Assembly: GCF_005843985.1 (NCBI RefSeq)
Contig: NZ_CP040463.1
Span: 794,001-858,000, forward strand
DNA length: 64,000 nucleotides
Direction: 5' to 3'
Source: Caminibacter mediatlanticus TB-2
Lineage (GTDB): Bacteria > Campylobacterota > Campylobacteria > Campylobacterales > Nautiliaceae
Below the pieces are notes generated by a model that saw only the letters and a program-made list of their open reading frames with translations, searched no databases and was not told the origin of the DNA. The first letter of the stretch is position 1. Each line of letters begins with the position of its first letter. Position numbers and translations under genes: made by a program. Shown piece by piece: positions 27,635-37,058 of the stretch.

Positions 27635-29240
27635 TCTTTATGAATTAAAAAGAACGAAAGAGATTATTTTTATATTAGCTAAATATGGCTTTGGAGATTT
27701 AATAGAATCAATTGGTCTTCCTGTAACAAAAAAAGATTATCCAAAGCTATCACGAAATGAAAGAATAAAAAAAGCTATTGAAGAACTTGGACCTACATTT
27801 ATAAAACTTGCACAAGTTTTATCTTTAAGACCAGACTTAATACCACTTGAACTTGCAAAAGAGCTTGAAAATCTTCAAGATAATGTTTCTCCTCTTTCTT
27901 TTGATGTAATGAAAAAAGTTTTAGAAGAAGAGTTTGAAAATCCTTTTGAAAATATTTTTGAAGAAGATTTTACTCTTTTAGCAAGTGCTTCAATTGGACA
28001 AGTATATAAGGCAAAACTTAAATGTGGAGATGTTGTTGCTGTAAAAATTTTAAAGCCTAATATTGAAGAAAAAATTTATGCAGATATAGCAATAATGCTT
28101 AGACTTGCAAAATTACTTAGAGAAAGATTTTTAATCTATGGTATTGATTTAGTAAAAATTGTAGAAGAGTTTGCAAAAACAATAAAAAAAGAGCTTGATT
28201 TTAATATAGAAGCGTTAAATCTAAAAAGATTTGCTGCAAATTTTAAAAATAATCAAAATATAAAAGTACCAAAGCTTTATAAAAATTATTCTACTAAGCG
28301 TGTTTTAACAATGGAATATATAGATGGAATTAAAATTTCTAATATTGAAGAATTAATAAAAACAGGTTATGATTTAAAAGAGATAACAAAAAAAGGTTTT
28401 GATTTAATATGCGAACAAATTTTTGTTCATAGATTTTTTCATGCAGACCCACATCCTGGTAATTTAATGGTAAGTGATGGAAAAATTGTATTTTTAGATT
28501 TTGGTATTATGGGAAGATTAAGTGAAGAAGACCAAAAAAATTTTATAGAACTTATCTATTATGTAATAAAAAATAAAGAAGAAAAATCAGCATTATATGT
28601 CTTAAAACTCTCAAAAGTTTTAGGAGAGGTTGATATTTCTTCATTTAAAAAAGAGATGGCAGATATTATTTCTACATATTTTTATTCTTCTTTAAAAGAG
28701 GTTGAACTTAGAAGTTTAATTGATGATATGTTAAGAGTAATGAGTAGATATAAAATTTATTTTAAAGAAGATAATTATCTTCTTGCCAAATCACTTGTAA
28801 CAATGGAGGGTGTTGGAAAAAGATTATATCCGGAGTTTAATGCAGCTGAGGAAATCAAACCTTTTATAATTAAACTTTATAAAAAAAGATTATCTGTTTT
28901 AAGTTTAGTTAAAAATTCTCATGAATTTAATAAATCGTTATTAGAATTAATCTATTCAATGCCTGAGAGTATGGAAGAAATATTAAATAAAATAAAGAAT
29001 GGTAATTTAAAAATAGAATTTGAACATGTTGGACTTGAAAGTTTTGAAAATTCAGTTGAAAAGTCATTTAATAGACTATCAACTTCAATAGTAATTGCAT
29101 CTATTTTAATTGGTTCATCTATGCTTTTAACAGCAAAAATTCCTCCTTTGATTAATAATATTTCTCTTCTTGGCATTGTTGGGTATATTTTTGCAATTAT
29201 AATCGCAATCATTCTTATATTAAATGTGGTAAGGAAATAA
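27624..29240 (+). CDS. ABC1/UbiB-family atypical kinase
   Basis: A 538-residue protein of the AarF/UbiB family. The family-specific KxGQ-like region reads GPTFIKLAQVLSLRPDLIP; the alanine-rich loop is LASASIGQVYKA; the ATP lysine is in VVAVKILKP; HADPHPGNLMV and FLDFGIMGRL give the catalytic and metal sites. Two C-terminal membrane helices (after residue ~490) anchor it. UbiB proteins support quinone synthesis or lipid-related functions; in an organism expected to use menaquinone the exact role is uncertain. Confidence 0.9.
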   Translation: MRNSLYELKRTKEIIFILAKYGFGDLIESIGLPVTKKDYPKLSRNERIKKAIEELGPTFIKLAQVLSLRPDLIPLELAKELENLQDNVSPLSFDVMKKVLEEEFENPFENIFEEDFTLLASASIGQVYKAKLKCGDVVAVKILKPNIEEKIYADIAIMLRLAKLLRERFLIYGIDLVKIVEEFAKTIKKELDFNIEALNLKRFAANFKNNQNIKVPKLYKNYSTKRVLTMEYIDGIKISNIEELIKTGYDLKEITKKGFDLICEQIFVHRFFHADPHPGNLMVSDGKIVFLDFGIMGRLSEEDQKNFIELIYYVIKNKEEKSALYVLKLSKVLGEVDISSFKKEMADIISTYFYSSLKEVELRSLIDDMLRVMSRYKIYFKEDNYLLAKSLVTMEGVGKRLYPEFNAAEEIKPFIIKLYKKRLSVLSLVKNSHEFNKSLLELIYSMPESMEEILNKIKNGNLKIEFEHVGLESFENSVEKSFNRLSTSIVIASILIGSSMLLTAKIPPLINNISLLGIVGYIFAIIIAIILILNVVRK

Positions 29241-29241
29241 A

Positions 29242-31089
29242 ATGAAACAAAATATTTTAAAAAATTTACAAAAAAGAGTAAGTGCTTTTGGTGTTTATGA
29301 TGATTTTTTTGTAGTAGTTGATGAAATAAATCGTGTTTTATTTTTTTCAAAAAATTTAATAATGCAAAAAGGATTTAAATTAAAGCTAAGTCCAAATAAT
29401 CCAAATGAAAAATCAACAAAATTTTCAAAATATTTTAAGTATTTAATAATTACAAATAAAAATGTTGTGAATTTATTTGATTTAGAAAAGAAAAAATTTG
29501 TTTATAAACTTGAAAACAAATATGATGTCTTATCAGTCTCTATTGATAGAAATAATAGATATTTAGCTATTGGTGATATTGATGGAAGAGTTGTCTTGTA
29601 CAATATTGTTATAAAAAAAGAGATTTCAAAAATAATTAAACATAAAGATTTTATAAGTGACTTGGATTTTTGTGAGTTATCAAATGAAATAATTGCTGGG
29701 AGTTATGATAAGGCAGTTTTATTTATTAATACTTCTAATTTTGATAAAAAAGAGAGATATTTACATATTAAAAAAGTAAAAAAAGTAGAAGAAAAAGAGT
29801 ATGTAGTTAGTTGTGATGAGATAAGTGATACCATAAAATGGGATGTTTTAAAATTTGATAGTAAGGATAGAGTTGATTTTTATAGAGATTTTAAAGATTT
29901 TTTTATTGATAAAGAAATATTAGTGATGTTAACTTCAAAAAAGATTATTCTTTATGATTTAGAAAAAGAAGTTATTTTAAATGATAATTTTTTAGAAATT
30001 ATTTTGGGAGATAAAATAGCAGTTTTTAATAATTATCTTTTGATTTCTCTTGAAAATGGATTGGTGTATTACTATAATCTTTTAGAAAATGAAAGCGAAT
30101 TATTAGATTGTATTTTAAAGGAAGATTTTAAAAAAGCGTATGAATTAATTGATAAAAATCCATTTTTAAAAAGAAGTAGAGGGTATGAAAAATTAGAGAA
30201 GTTAGTTGAGTTAAAAATAAAAGAAGCTAAAAAAATTTTTGAAATTGACCCAATTAAAGGTGTTGCATCACTTCAAAAACTTCTTGAAGTGCCTTTTTTA
30301 AGAGAAAAAATACAAGAAATAATAAATCATTATACAAATTTAGTTAAATTTAAAAAGGCTATTTTAAGTGGAAATTATGTGTTAGCTTATGAATTAGCAA
30401 ATAAATATCCTCTTTTAAAAGAGACAAAATATTATGAAATTTTAGAAAAAAAATGGGAGTTAAGTTTGGAAAAAGCATTAAAATTGCTAAAAGAAGGAAA
30501 AATTATACAGGCAAAAGAAGTTTTACAACCATTTAGAGGAGTATCATCGAAATTAGAATTAATTGAATTAGTTTTAAAAAAATATGAATTAATATTTTTA
30601 CTTAAAGAAAAATTAGCAAAAAGAGATTTTAAAGGTTTTTTTGATTTAATAAAGAATCATCCTGAGTTAAAAGAGACAAAAGAATATAAAAAAGTAATAG
30701 AGTATGCTAATAGACTTTATGAAAAAGCAAAAGAATATTTAAAAAATGAAGAATTTGAAAAAGCAAAAAAAATAGCCTTAACACTTTCTCAAATACCTCC
30801 TTTTGAGGAAAAAGCTGAAAAAATTCTAAGAAGAATAGAAATTATTTTAAGACTTTTATCATTTATTTCAAATAAAGAGTATGAAAAGGTCTTTGAATAT
30901 GTAAGGTTATATCCATTTTTAAAAGAGTTAAAAAGTTATAAAGAGTTTATTAAAGAGTATGAAGAGAATGTATTTAAAGCTGAGGTTTTAATGAGCAAAG
31001 GAAAAAAAGAAGAAGCAAATAAACTTTTAAATAGTTATAACAATAGGTTTACATCAAAAAGAATAGAAAAGATAAAATCTTTATTTTAA
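29242..31089 (+). CDS. WD40-like propeller protein with four ~84-residue helical repeats (paralogue 1)
   Basis: A 615-residue protein with no signal peptide. Residues 1-290 show beta-propeller blades (DVLSVSIDRNNRYLAIGDID, IIAGSYDKAVLFI). From residue 296 four helical repeats follow, anchored at residues 296, 379, 463 and 547: AYELIDKNPFLKRS, AYELANKYPLLKET, FFDLIKNHPELKET, VFEYVRLYPFLKEL. Each is followed by a second helical unit with a G/A-rich turn (e.g. AKEVLQPFRGV). The chain ends within the fourth repeat. It is clearly paralogous to the gene at 33746. Propeller plus solenoid recalls eukaryotic coat proteins in layout only. Function unknown; a scaffold role is inference. It starts 1 nt after the ABC1-kinase stop. 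Confidence 0.82.
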   Translation: MKQNILKNLQKRVSAFGVYDDFFVVVDEINRVLFFSKNLIMQKGFKLKLSPNNPNEKSTKFSKYFKYLIITNKNVVNLFDLEKKKFVYKLENKYDVLSVSIDRNNRYLAIGDIDGRVVLYNIVIKKEISKIIKHKDFISDLDFCELSNEIIAGSYDKAVLFINTSNFDKKERYLHIKKVKKVEEKEYVVSCDEISDTIKWDVLKFDSKDRVDFYRDFKDFFIDKEILVMLTSKKIILYDLEKEVILNDNFLEIILGDKIAVFNNYLLISLENGLVYYYNLLENESELLDCILKEDFKKAYELIDKNPFLKRSRGYEKLEKLVELKIKEAKKIFEIDPIKGVASLQKLLEVPFLREKIQEIINHYTNLVKFKKAILSGNYVLAYELANKYPLLKETKYYEILEKKWELSLEKALKLLKEGKIIQAKEVLQPFRGVSSKLELIELVLKKYELIFLLKEKLAKRDFKGFFDLIKNHPELKETKEYKKVIEYANRLYEKAKEYLKNEEFEKAKKIALTLSQIPPFEEKAEKILRRIEIILRLLSFISNKEYEKVFEYVRLYPFLKELKSYKEFIKEYEENVFKAEVLMSKGKKEEANKLLNSYNNRFTSKRIEKIKSLF

Positions 31090-33702
31090 CTCTCCCCATC
31101 TTTTAGCAAAACTAATTCCTACCTTTAAAGGCACTTCAAGTTTTATTGCATTTTCCATAATTTCTTTGTATTCATATGCTTGATTTTTATTATCAATTTC
31201 AAAAATTAATTCATCGTGTATTTGCAAAATCATTTTTGAAGAAGGAAATTTATTTTTTATATCTATCATTGCTTTTTTAATAATGTCAGCTGCACTCCCT
31301 TGAAAAATAGTATTTACTGCTTCTCTTTCATATGCTGCAAGTGTTCTTGCATTTGCTGAGTTGAAATCAAAAAATCTTCTTCTTTTAAAAAGAGTTTCTA
31401 CATATCCTTTCTTTCGTGCCTCAACTTTTGTTTTTTCAATAAAATCTTTAACAGTTGAGAAGTTTTCAAAATATTTTTCTATGAATTTTTTTGCTTCTTT
31501 AGTAGATACATTTATTGTTTCACTAAGTTTTTTAGGTCCCATTCCATAAATAAGACCAAAATTTATTGATTTTGCAATACTTCTATACTCTTTGGCGTTG
31601 TCTTTCCCAAATATTTTAGCTGCTGTTTCAAGGTGAATATCTTTATCATTTAAAAAAGCTTCTATTAAATGAGGGTCTTTACTAAAATGAGCAAGAAGTC
31701 TAAGTTCGATTTGTGAATAATCTAAACTTACAAATAGCTTATCAGTTATAAAAGCATTTCTAATGTTTATTTCAGTTGAAGTTGGAATGTTTTGTAAATT
31801 TGGATTTTTAGAAGATAATCTTCCAGTTGCAGTACCTGTTTGTAGGAAGTTTGTATATACTTTTTGGTTTTTATCTTTTTTTGCATATTCTTTTAGAGGT
31901 ATAATATATGTAGTTAGTAATTTATCAAACTTTCTATATTCAAGTAATTTTTCAATTATAGGATGAGTGTTTTTTAGAGAATTTAATACTTTCTCATCAG
32001 TGGAATATCCTGTTTTTGTTTTTTTCTTTACAGGTAATTTTAATACTTCAAATAAAATATTACTAAGTTGTTTAGGGCTTTTTATATTAAATTCACTTCC
32101 AGCTAAATTGTAAATTTCTTTTGTTAAACTTTCAAGTTTTTGAGTTAATTCTTTTTGTAATTTTTCAAGATATTCAATATCAACTTTAATTCCTTCTTTT
32201 TCCATATCAATTAAAATATTAATTAAAGGCATCTCAATATTTTCTATATCCCATTTTACTTCTTCCCATGTTTTTTCTTTTAATACCTCATAAAGTTTTA
32301 ATGTAATAATTGCATCTTCACTTGCATATTTAGCAGCAGTCTTAATATCAATTTCTGAGAAATTTTGATTTTTTCCTACTATTTCTTTATATTTGATGTT
32401 TTGATGATTAAGATATCTTTTTGCTAAACTATCAAGTCCTACTGGTGAGTCTGGGTCTATAATCCATCCTAAAATCATTGTATCTGCAAAAGGTGTTGGA
32501 GTTTTTATTTTATAATTTTTTAACATTTTAAAATCAAATTTTAAGTTATGGCCTATTACTTTTTTTTCTAAAATTTTTTCTATTGCTTTTAGGGCTATTT
32601 TTTCATCTATTTGTTTAGAAACACCTAAATAAAAATGATTAATTGGTACATAATAAGCTTTATTTTCTTCAAAAGCAAAACTAAATCCAACAATTTTAGG
32701 GTTTTCAAGAGAAGTTGTTTCTGTGTCAAATGAAACTATATTATCCTCAATTTTATCTATTATTTCAAAAAGTTCTTTTTCATTTTCTAAAATAATTGCT
32801 TCAAATTCTATCTGTTTTGTTGGTTCTTTTGTTTTTACAAAAAGCCCATTTTTTTTAACTCTATCAATTACTGATGTTATATCTAAATCTATTAATTTAT
32901 CAGCAACTTTTAAAATAGGATTTATTTCAGGATATTTGAACTCTTCTAAATTTATATTCTCAAAAAGGTCAGTTTTTAACGTTACAAGTTCTCTACTTAA
33001 AAATGCATTTTCTTTTCCCTCAATTAATTTTTTTTGTAATGCACCTTTTATTTTATCAATATTTTCATAGATATTTTCAAGGTTTTTGTATTCATTTATA
33101 AGTTTTGCAGCAGTTTTAACTCCAATTCCTTTAACTCCTGGGATATTATCACTACTATCTCCTACTAATGCCTGAAAGTCTTTAAAATATTTTGGATGAA
33201 CTCCAAACTTTTCTTTGCATTTTTCCTCATTAATTTCTATTTTTTTAATTGGGTCAAAAATAACAATTTTATCATCATCTATTAATTGATACATATCTTT
33301 ATCATGACTTACAATTTTTACTTTAATACCATCATTAGCAGCTTTTTTAGCAAGTGATGCAATAATGTCATCACTTTCAAATCCAGGCATTTCTATCATT
33401 TTAAATCCCATCTCTTTTATTAAACCAATTGCAATTGGAAGTTGTACTTTTAAATCTTCTGGTGCTTCTGGTCGGTTTGCTTTATAATCTTTAAATATTT
33501 CTTTTCTAAAAGTATCTTTTTCTTTACTGTCTAATGTAAATACAACATAATCAGTAGGAAACTCTTTTCCAAGAGATGCAATAAAATTCATAAAACCTGT
33601 TATCATTCCAGTAGGTATTCCTTTTTTACTTTTAAGAGGAGGCAAGGCATAAAAATTTCGAAATAAAAATCCAAAAGTGTCGATAATAGTTAAAGTTGGC
33701 AT
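31081..33702 (-). CDS. polA: DNA polymerase I
   Basis: An 873-residue three-domain polymerase. N-terminal 5'-3' exonuclease (TIIDTFGFLFR, GFESDDIIASLA, GDSSDNIPGVKGIG), central 3'-5' exonuclease with its acidic residues intact (VSFDTETTSL, GHNLKFDFKML, YASEDAIITL), and the family A polymerase domain (motif A VSLDYSQIELRLLAHF, motif B RSIAKSINFGLIYGMG, motif C LQIHDELIFE). It fills Okazaki and repair gaps. It lies between the two propeller-repeat genes, on the opposite strand: its stop overlaps the first by 9 nt and its start is 43 nt from the second. Confidence 0.97.
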   Translation of the reverse strand: MPTLTIIDTFGFLFRNFYALPPLKSKKGIPTGMITGFMNFIASLGKEFPTDYVVFTLDSKEKDTFRKEIFKDYKANRPEAPEDLKVQLPIAIGLIKEMGFKMIEMPGFESDDIIASLAKKAANDGIKVKIVSHDKDMYQLIDDDKIVIFDPIKKIEINEEKCKEKFGVHPKYFKDFQALVGDSSDNIPGVKGIGVKTAAKLINEYKNLENIYENIDKIKGALQKKLIEGKENAFLSRELVTLKTDLFENINLEEFKYPEINPILKVADKLIDLDITSVIDRVKKNGLFVKTKEPTKQIEFEAIILENEKELFEIIDKIEDNIVSFDTETTSLENPKIVGFSFAFEENKAYYVPINHFYLGVSKQIDEKIALKAIEKILEKKVIGHNLKFDFKMLKNYKIKTPTPFADTMILGWIIDPDSPVGLDSLAKRYLNHQNIKYKEIVGKNQNFSEIDIKTAAKYASEDAIITLKLYEVLKEKTWEEVKWDIENIEMPLINILIDMEKEGIKVDIEYLEKLQKELTQKLESLTKEIYNLAGSEFNIKSPKQLSNILFEVLKLPVKKKTKTGYSTDEKVLNSLKNTHPIIEKLLEYRKFDKLLTTYIIPLKEYAKKDKNQKVYTNFLQTGTATGRLSSKNPNLQNIPTSTEINIRNAFITDKLFVSLDYSQIELRLLAHFSKDPHLIEAFLNDKDIHLETAAKIFGKDNAKEYRSIAKSINFGLIYGMGPKKLSETINVSTKEAKKFIEKYFENFSTVKDFIEKTKVEARKKGYVETLFKRRRFFDFNSANARTLAAYEREAVNTIFQGSAADIIKKAMIDIKNKFPSSKMILQIHDELIFEIDNKNQAYEYKEIMENAIKLEVPLKVGISFAKRWGELK

Positions 33703-33745
33703 TTAAAACCTTTTTTTATAAAATGTTATCATAAAAGGAGAAATA

Positions 33746-35857
33746 TTGGATGTAGTTAAAACTATTAATATTAAAAATAGTGTAAGTCGTATTAGACATT
33801 TTGAAGATAAAATAGGAGTTATTGATAAAAAAAACACTTATAGAATTTTTAAAATTGAAAATTATGAATTAGATGGTGGTTTTAGAATAAATTTACCAGA
33901 GAATAATCCAATAGAAAATAGTGTCGACATCTCTTCGAGTGGAAATTATTTAGCAATTGCTATTAAAGGAAAAAATAAAACTACAATTTGGGATATTAAT
34001 CAGAAAAAGCTTATTCATACATTAGGATGGCATAAAGGTGAAGTTTTAAGTGTAAGTTTTGATAATGAAGAAAATTATTTACTAACAGGTGGAATGGATG
34101 GAAGAGGATATTTATGGTCAATAGAAAGTGGTGGAATGGTTTTATCTTTACCTCCTCATCCAGACTATATTTTGGCTTCTTCTTTTAGCAAGAATTCTTT
34201 ATGGTGTGCTACTGGCAGTTACGATAGATTAATTTCAATTGTAAATATAACTTCAATTAATATAAATTATAGGAAAAAATCTCACAGAGGAGCAATAACT
34301 AAAATAATTTTTCTTAAAAAATATATGATAAGTGGAGATAAAACAGGAGAAATTATTGTTTGGGATTATACAAAAGGGAAGATAATAGCAAAGCTTAGTG
34401 GTGTGTCAGATATGGTAATAGATATGGTTACTGATGAAAAAGAGGAATATTTATTTGTTATTAGTAAAGAAAAAAAAGTTTATTTATATTCTTTAAATGA
34501 GTTTGAATTAGTAACAGATAAATTTATTAAATTAAATGAATTTCCAAGTTGTTTAGAGTTTGTAGGAGAAAAATCTGAATTATTAATTGGTACTTTAAGT
34601 AGTAGTATTTATGTTTATAATATTTTTTCCGATAACAAAAAATTAATTAAATTTATAAATGAAAATAATTATGAAAAAGCCTATGAATTAATTAAAGAAA
34701 ATCCTTTTTTAAAAAGAACTAATGAATATAAAACTCTTGAAGATAAGTGGAATAAGACTATTGAACTTGCTTACAAATTAATGGAAAAAGGAGATTATGA
34801 TAAAGCTAAGTTTATTTTAAAACCTTTTTTAGCTGTACCTCAAAAAAGGACAATTATTCAAAATATACTTAACGATTTTGGAGAATTTGAAAAATTCAAA
34901 CAAGCAGTACTTAAGTTGAAATATCCTCTTGCATATTCACTTGCTAATCAATATCCATCTTTTAAAGAGACAATTTATTATAAAAAAATGGAAAATGATT
35001 TTAAAAAAGTATTCAATAAAGCAAAAGAGTTGATTAAAATAAAAGGACAAGAAGAAAAAGTAAAAAAATTATTAATGCCTTTTAGAGGAGTTCCACAAAA
35101 AACACCATTAATTCAGGCACTTTTTAATGATAAACATTTATATGACTTACTTAATACGTTATTTTTAAAAAGACAATTTGATAAGTTTTTTGAGCTTATT
35201 TCAAGAAATCCATTTTTATATGAAAGTAGTGAATATGAAAATGCTATGAAGTATGCAGAGAAATTAGATAATGCAATAAGAGATTTTTTAAATAAAGGAG
35301 AATTTAAAAAAGTTATATCATATTCTAATATATTAAGGGATTTTCCAGAATATAAAGAAAAAGCAGAAGAATATATTAAAAAAGCAAAAGTATATATGAA
35401 TTTTTTAAATGCTCTTTCAAATAATAATTTTGATTTAATAGAGAAAATGGTAATAGATTATCCTTTTTTAATAGATACTAATGATTATCAAGATTATAAA
35501 AAAAATGTTACTAATAAATTTAAACAAGTAGAAAAATATTCTGCTTTTGGAGATGTAGAAAATATTTTAAAAATTATAAAAGATCTTTTAAAGTCAAAAA
35601 CATTTTATTATAAAATAATTGGATTGATTAAAAGTGCTTATCTAAATCAATTATTAAAGCTTTTACAAAAAAAAGACAAAAGTAAACTTGAAAAAGGAAT
35701 TAATAATTATATTTCTTATTTTGATATGGATAATGAGATAAAAGACATTATAAATATTGCAAATAAATTAAACTTAAATATAAAAGTTACTTCAAGTGAA
35801 AAAAACAAGCTAATTGACCTTGAATTTATGCCTAAGTTTATTTGGGAGGAGGCTTAA
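33746..35857 (+). CDS. WD40-like propeller protein with four ~84-residue helical repeats (paralogue 2)
   Basis: A 703-residue cytoplasmic-looking protein. Residues 1-300 contain clear WD-type blades (VLSVSFDNEENYLLTGGMDG, GRGYLWSIESGG, SGDKTGEIIVWDYTKGK). Four repeats begin near residues 309, 393, 478 and 562 (AYELIKENPFLKRT, AYSLANQYPSFKET, FFELISRNPFLYES, IEKMVIDYPFLIDT), alternating with units such as KLLMPFRGVPQK. About 60 extra residues follow the fourth repeat, unlike paralogue 1. The start is a TTG with aaaggag 5 nt upstream; the nearby ATG is out of frame. The 3' end overlaps convergent mobA by 48 nt. No function is known to me. Confidence 0.82.
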   Translation: MDVVKTINIKNSVSRIRHFEDKIGVIDKKNTYRIFKIENYELDGGFRINLPENNPIENSVDISSSGNYLAIAIKGKNKTTIWDINQKKLIHTLGWHKGEVLSVSFDNEENYLLTGGMDGRGYLWSIESGGMVLSLPPHPDYILASSFSKNSLWCATGSYDRLISIVNITSININYRKKSHRGAITKIIFLKKYMISGDKTGEIIVWDYTKGKIIAKLSGVSDMVIDMVTDEKEEYLFVISKEKKVYLYSLNEFELVTDKFIKLNEFPSCLEFVGEKSELLIGTLSSSIYVYNIFSDNKKLIKFINENNYEKAYELIKENPFLKRTNEYKTLEDKWNKTIELAYKLMEKGDYDKAKFILKPFLAVPQKRTIIQNILNDFGEFEKFKQAVLKLKYPLAYSLANQYPSFKETIYYKKMENDFKKVFNKAKELIKIKGQEEKVKKLLMPFRGVPQKTPLIQALFNDKHLYDLLNTLFLKRQFDKFFELISRNPFLYESSEYENAMKYAEKLDNAIRDFLNKGEFKKVISYSNILRDFPEYKEKAEEYIKKAKVYMNFLNALSNNNFDLIEKMVIDYPFLIDTNDYQDYKKNVTNKFKQVEKYSAFGDVENILKIIKDLLKSKTFYYKIIGLIKSAYLNQLLKLLQKKDKSKLEKGINNYISYFDMDNEIKDIINIANKLNLNIKVTSSEKNKLIDLEFMPKFIWEEA

Positions 35858-36313
35858 TTCTTCTTTTGTATTTATGTTAATTGAGAAATTTGTTTTTAAT
35901 TTGTTTTTGTTTATTCCATAAATTCTTAAACTTTTTTTATCAAAATTTTTAAGCATAGTATAGTCATAATATCCAATTAATGGATTTTCTTTTGCGACTG
36001 CCTTTTTTAAAAGAAGTTTTTTTAAAGTTTTTTTATTTAACAAAGGGGTGTCAACACAAATTACAAAGACTTTTTTATGTTTTTTAATAATCTCTTCTAA
36101 TGCAAAAATTGGGGCATATTCTTTACTTTTTTCAATAAAAAATGGATAATTTTTAAATTTTTTATATTTTGCTACAAAATAGACTTTTTTAAATATTTTT
36201 TTACAAAACTTATATTGGTGTTTGTAAAATAAAAAGGCTTTGTCATTTCCAAATCTGCTTGATTTTCCTCCTGCTAAGATAAAACAAGGAATTTTATTTT
36301 CTTTTAAATTCAC
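35810..36313 (-). CDS. mobA: Molybdenum cofactor guanylyltransferase
   Basis: About 167 residues. MobA links GMP to molybdopterin to give the MGD cofactor of DMSO-reductase-type enzymes such as Nap nitrate reductase or formate dehydrogenase. The nucleotide-binding start [18 protein letters not shown] is diagnostic, with [14 protein letters not shown] (metal-binding Asp) and the terminal [10 protein letters not shown] favour the GTG at 36313, with ggtgga upstream, over a TTG at 36340 lacking a Shine-Dalgarno. It overlaps the moaC end by about 20 nt and the convergent propeller gene by 48 nt. Confidence 0.88.
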   Translation of the reverse strand: MNLKENKIPCFILAGGKSSRFGNDKAFLFYKHQYKFCKKIFKKVYFVAKYKKFKNYPFFIEKSKEYAPIFALEEIIKKHKKVFVICVDTPLLNKKTLKKLLLKKAVAKENPLIGYYDYTMLKNFDKKSLRIYGINKNKLKTNFSININTKEELSLLPNKLRHKFKVN

Positions 36314-36761
36314 CTGATTTTCCACCACTTTTATATTCAAGTTTTATATCAGTTAATACCATTTCTCTATCAATTGCTTTTGCCATATCATATATTGTAA
36401 GAAGTCCAACACTTACAGCAGTTAATGCTTCCATTTCAATCCCTGTTTTTGAAGTAGTTTTTGCTGTTGCAATTATTTTAAATCCATTTTCTATCTCTTC
36501 AATATCTATATCTACTCCATCAATTAAAATATTATGACACATTGGAATTAATTCACTTGTTTTTTTACTTCCCATGATTGCAGCAATAATTGCAGTTTGA
36601 AGTACTGCACCTTTTTTTGTTTTTTCTTCTAATATAGCTTTTTTTGTTTCTTTTTTCATATGAATTTCACCACTTGCAATTGCAATTCTTTTTGTGATTT
36701 CTTTTTCGCCTACATCAACCATTTTTGGATTATTTTTTTCGTTTAGATGAGTTAATTTCAT
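36294..36761 (-). CDS. moaC: Cyclic pyranopterin monophosphate synthase MoaC
   Basis: A 155-residue enzyme completing cPMP formation after MoaA. The family blocks [14 protein letters not shown], the [20 protein letters not shown] region with [12 protein letters not shown] (active-site His), [17 protein letters not shown] and the catalytic Lys in KSGGKSGEF are all present. Strong Shine-Dalgarno (aaagg). It overlaps the upstream 62-residue membrane-protein gene by 32 nt and mobA downstream, so the cofactor genes share a transcript with sulfur-handling genes. Confidence 0.95.
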   Translation of the reverse strand: MKLTHLNEKNNPKMVDVGEKEITKRIAIASGEIHMKKETKKAILEEKTKKGAVLQTAIIAAIMGSKKTSELIPMCHNILIDGVDIDIEEIENGFKIIATAKTTSKTGIEMEALTAVSVGLLTIYDMAKAIDREMVLTDIKLEYKSGGKSGEFKRK

Positions 36762-36918
36762 ATTTTTCCTTTAATAATTTTTTTATATTAAAATCTAAAA
36801 TACTCCATAAAATACTTCCTACAATAAAACTAATTAAAAAAGGAAGCTTGATAATATTTAATACAATTAATGTTATTATTAGTGAAAGCAAAAAAGAAAA
36901 AATTTTATAATTTTTCAT
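36730..36918 (-). CDS. Small membrane protein, 62 residues, unknown
   Basis: Two hydrophobic stretches (about residues 6-20 and 27-43) and a Lys-rich cytoplasmic-looking tail. Its ATG overlaps the stop of the preceding 47-residue gene (atga) and its end runs 32 nt into moaC. The coupling on both sides supports it as a real gene even though I recognise no family. Confidence 0.6.
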   Translation of the reverse strand: MKNYKIFSFLLSLIITLIVLNIIKLPFLISFIVGSILWSILDFNIKKLLKEKYEINSSKRKK

Positions 36919-37058
36919 ATTTCAAGCCATTTATTTAAGAAAAACAGTGTTAAATACCAAGTAAAAATTCCAATTAATAAACTTAAAACAATATTTTTTA
37001 TCCAAAAACTACTAATATATGAAACTCCACCTGCAATGATGAATTTTGCTATTTTCAT
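36915..37058 (-). CDS. Small membrane protein, 47 residues, unknown
   Basis: A short open frame beginning MKIAKFIIAGGVSY, with a glycine-bearing N-terminal segment and one clear membrane helix (about residues 23-41). It starts in an ATGA overlap with the TauE/SafE permease stop and ends in an ATGA overlap with the 62-residue gene, filling the gap exactly. A ggag lies about 10 nt upstream. The coupling is the main evidence that it is translated. Confidence 0.55.
   Translation of the reverse strand: MKIAKFIIAGGVSYISSFWIKNIVLSLLIGIFTWYLTLFFLNKWLEI

Noticed and set aside
36725-36910. Plus-strand frame of 61 codons opposite the 62-residue membrane protein
   Set aside because: No ribosome site, low complexity, and the minus-strand frame is coupled to its neighbours.
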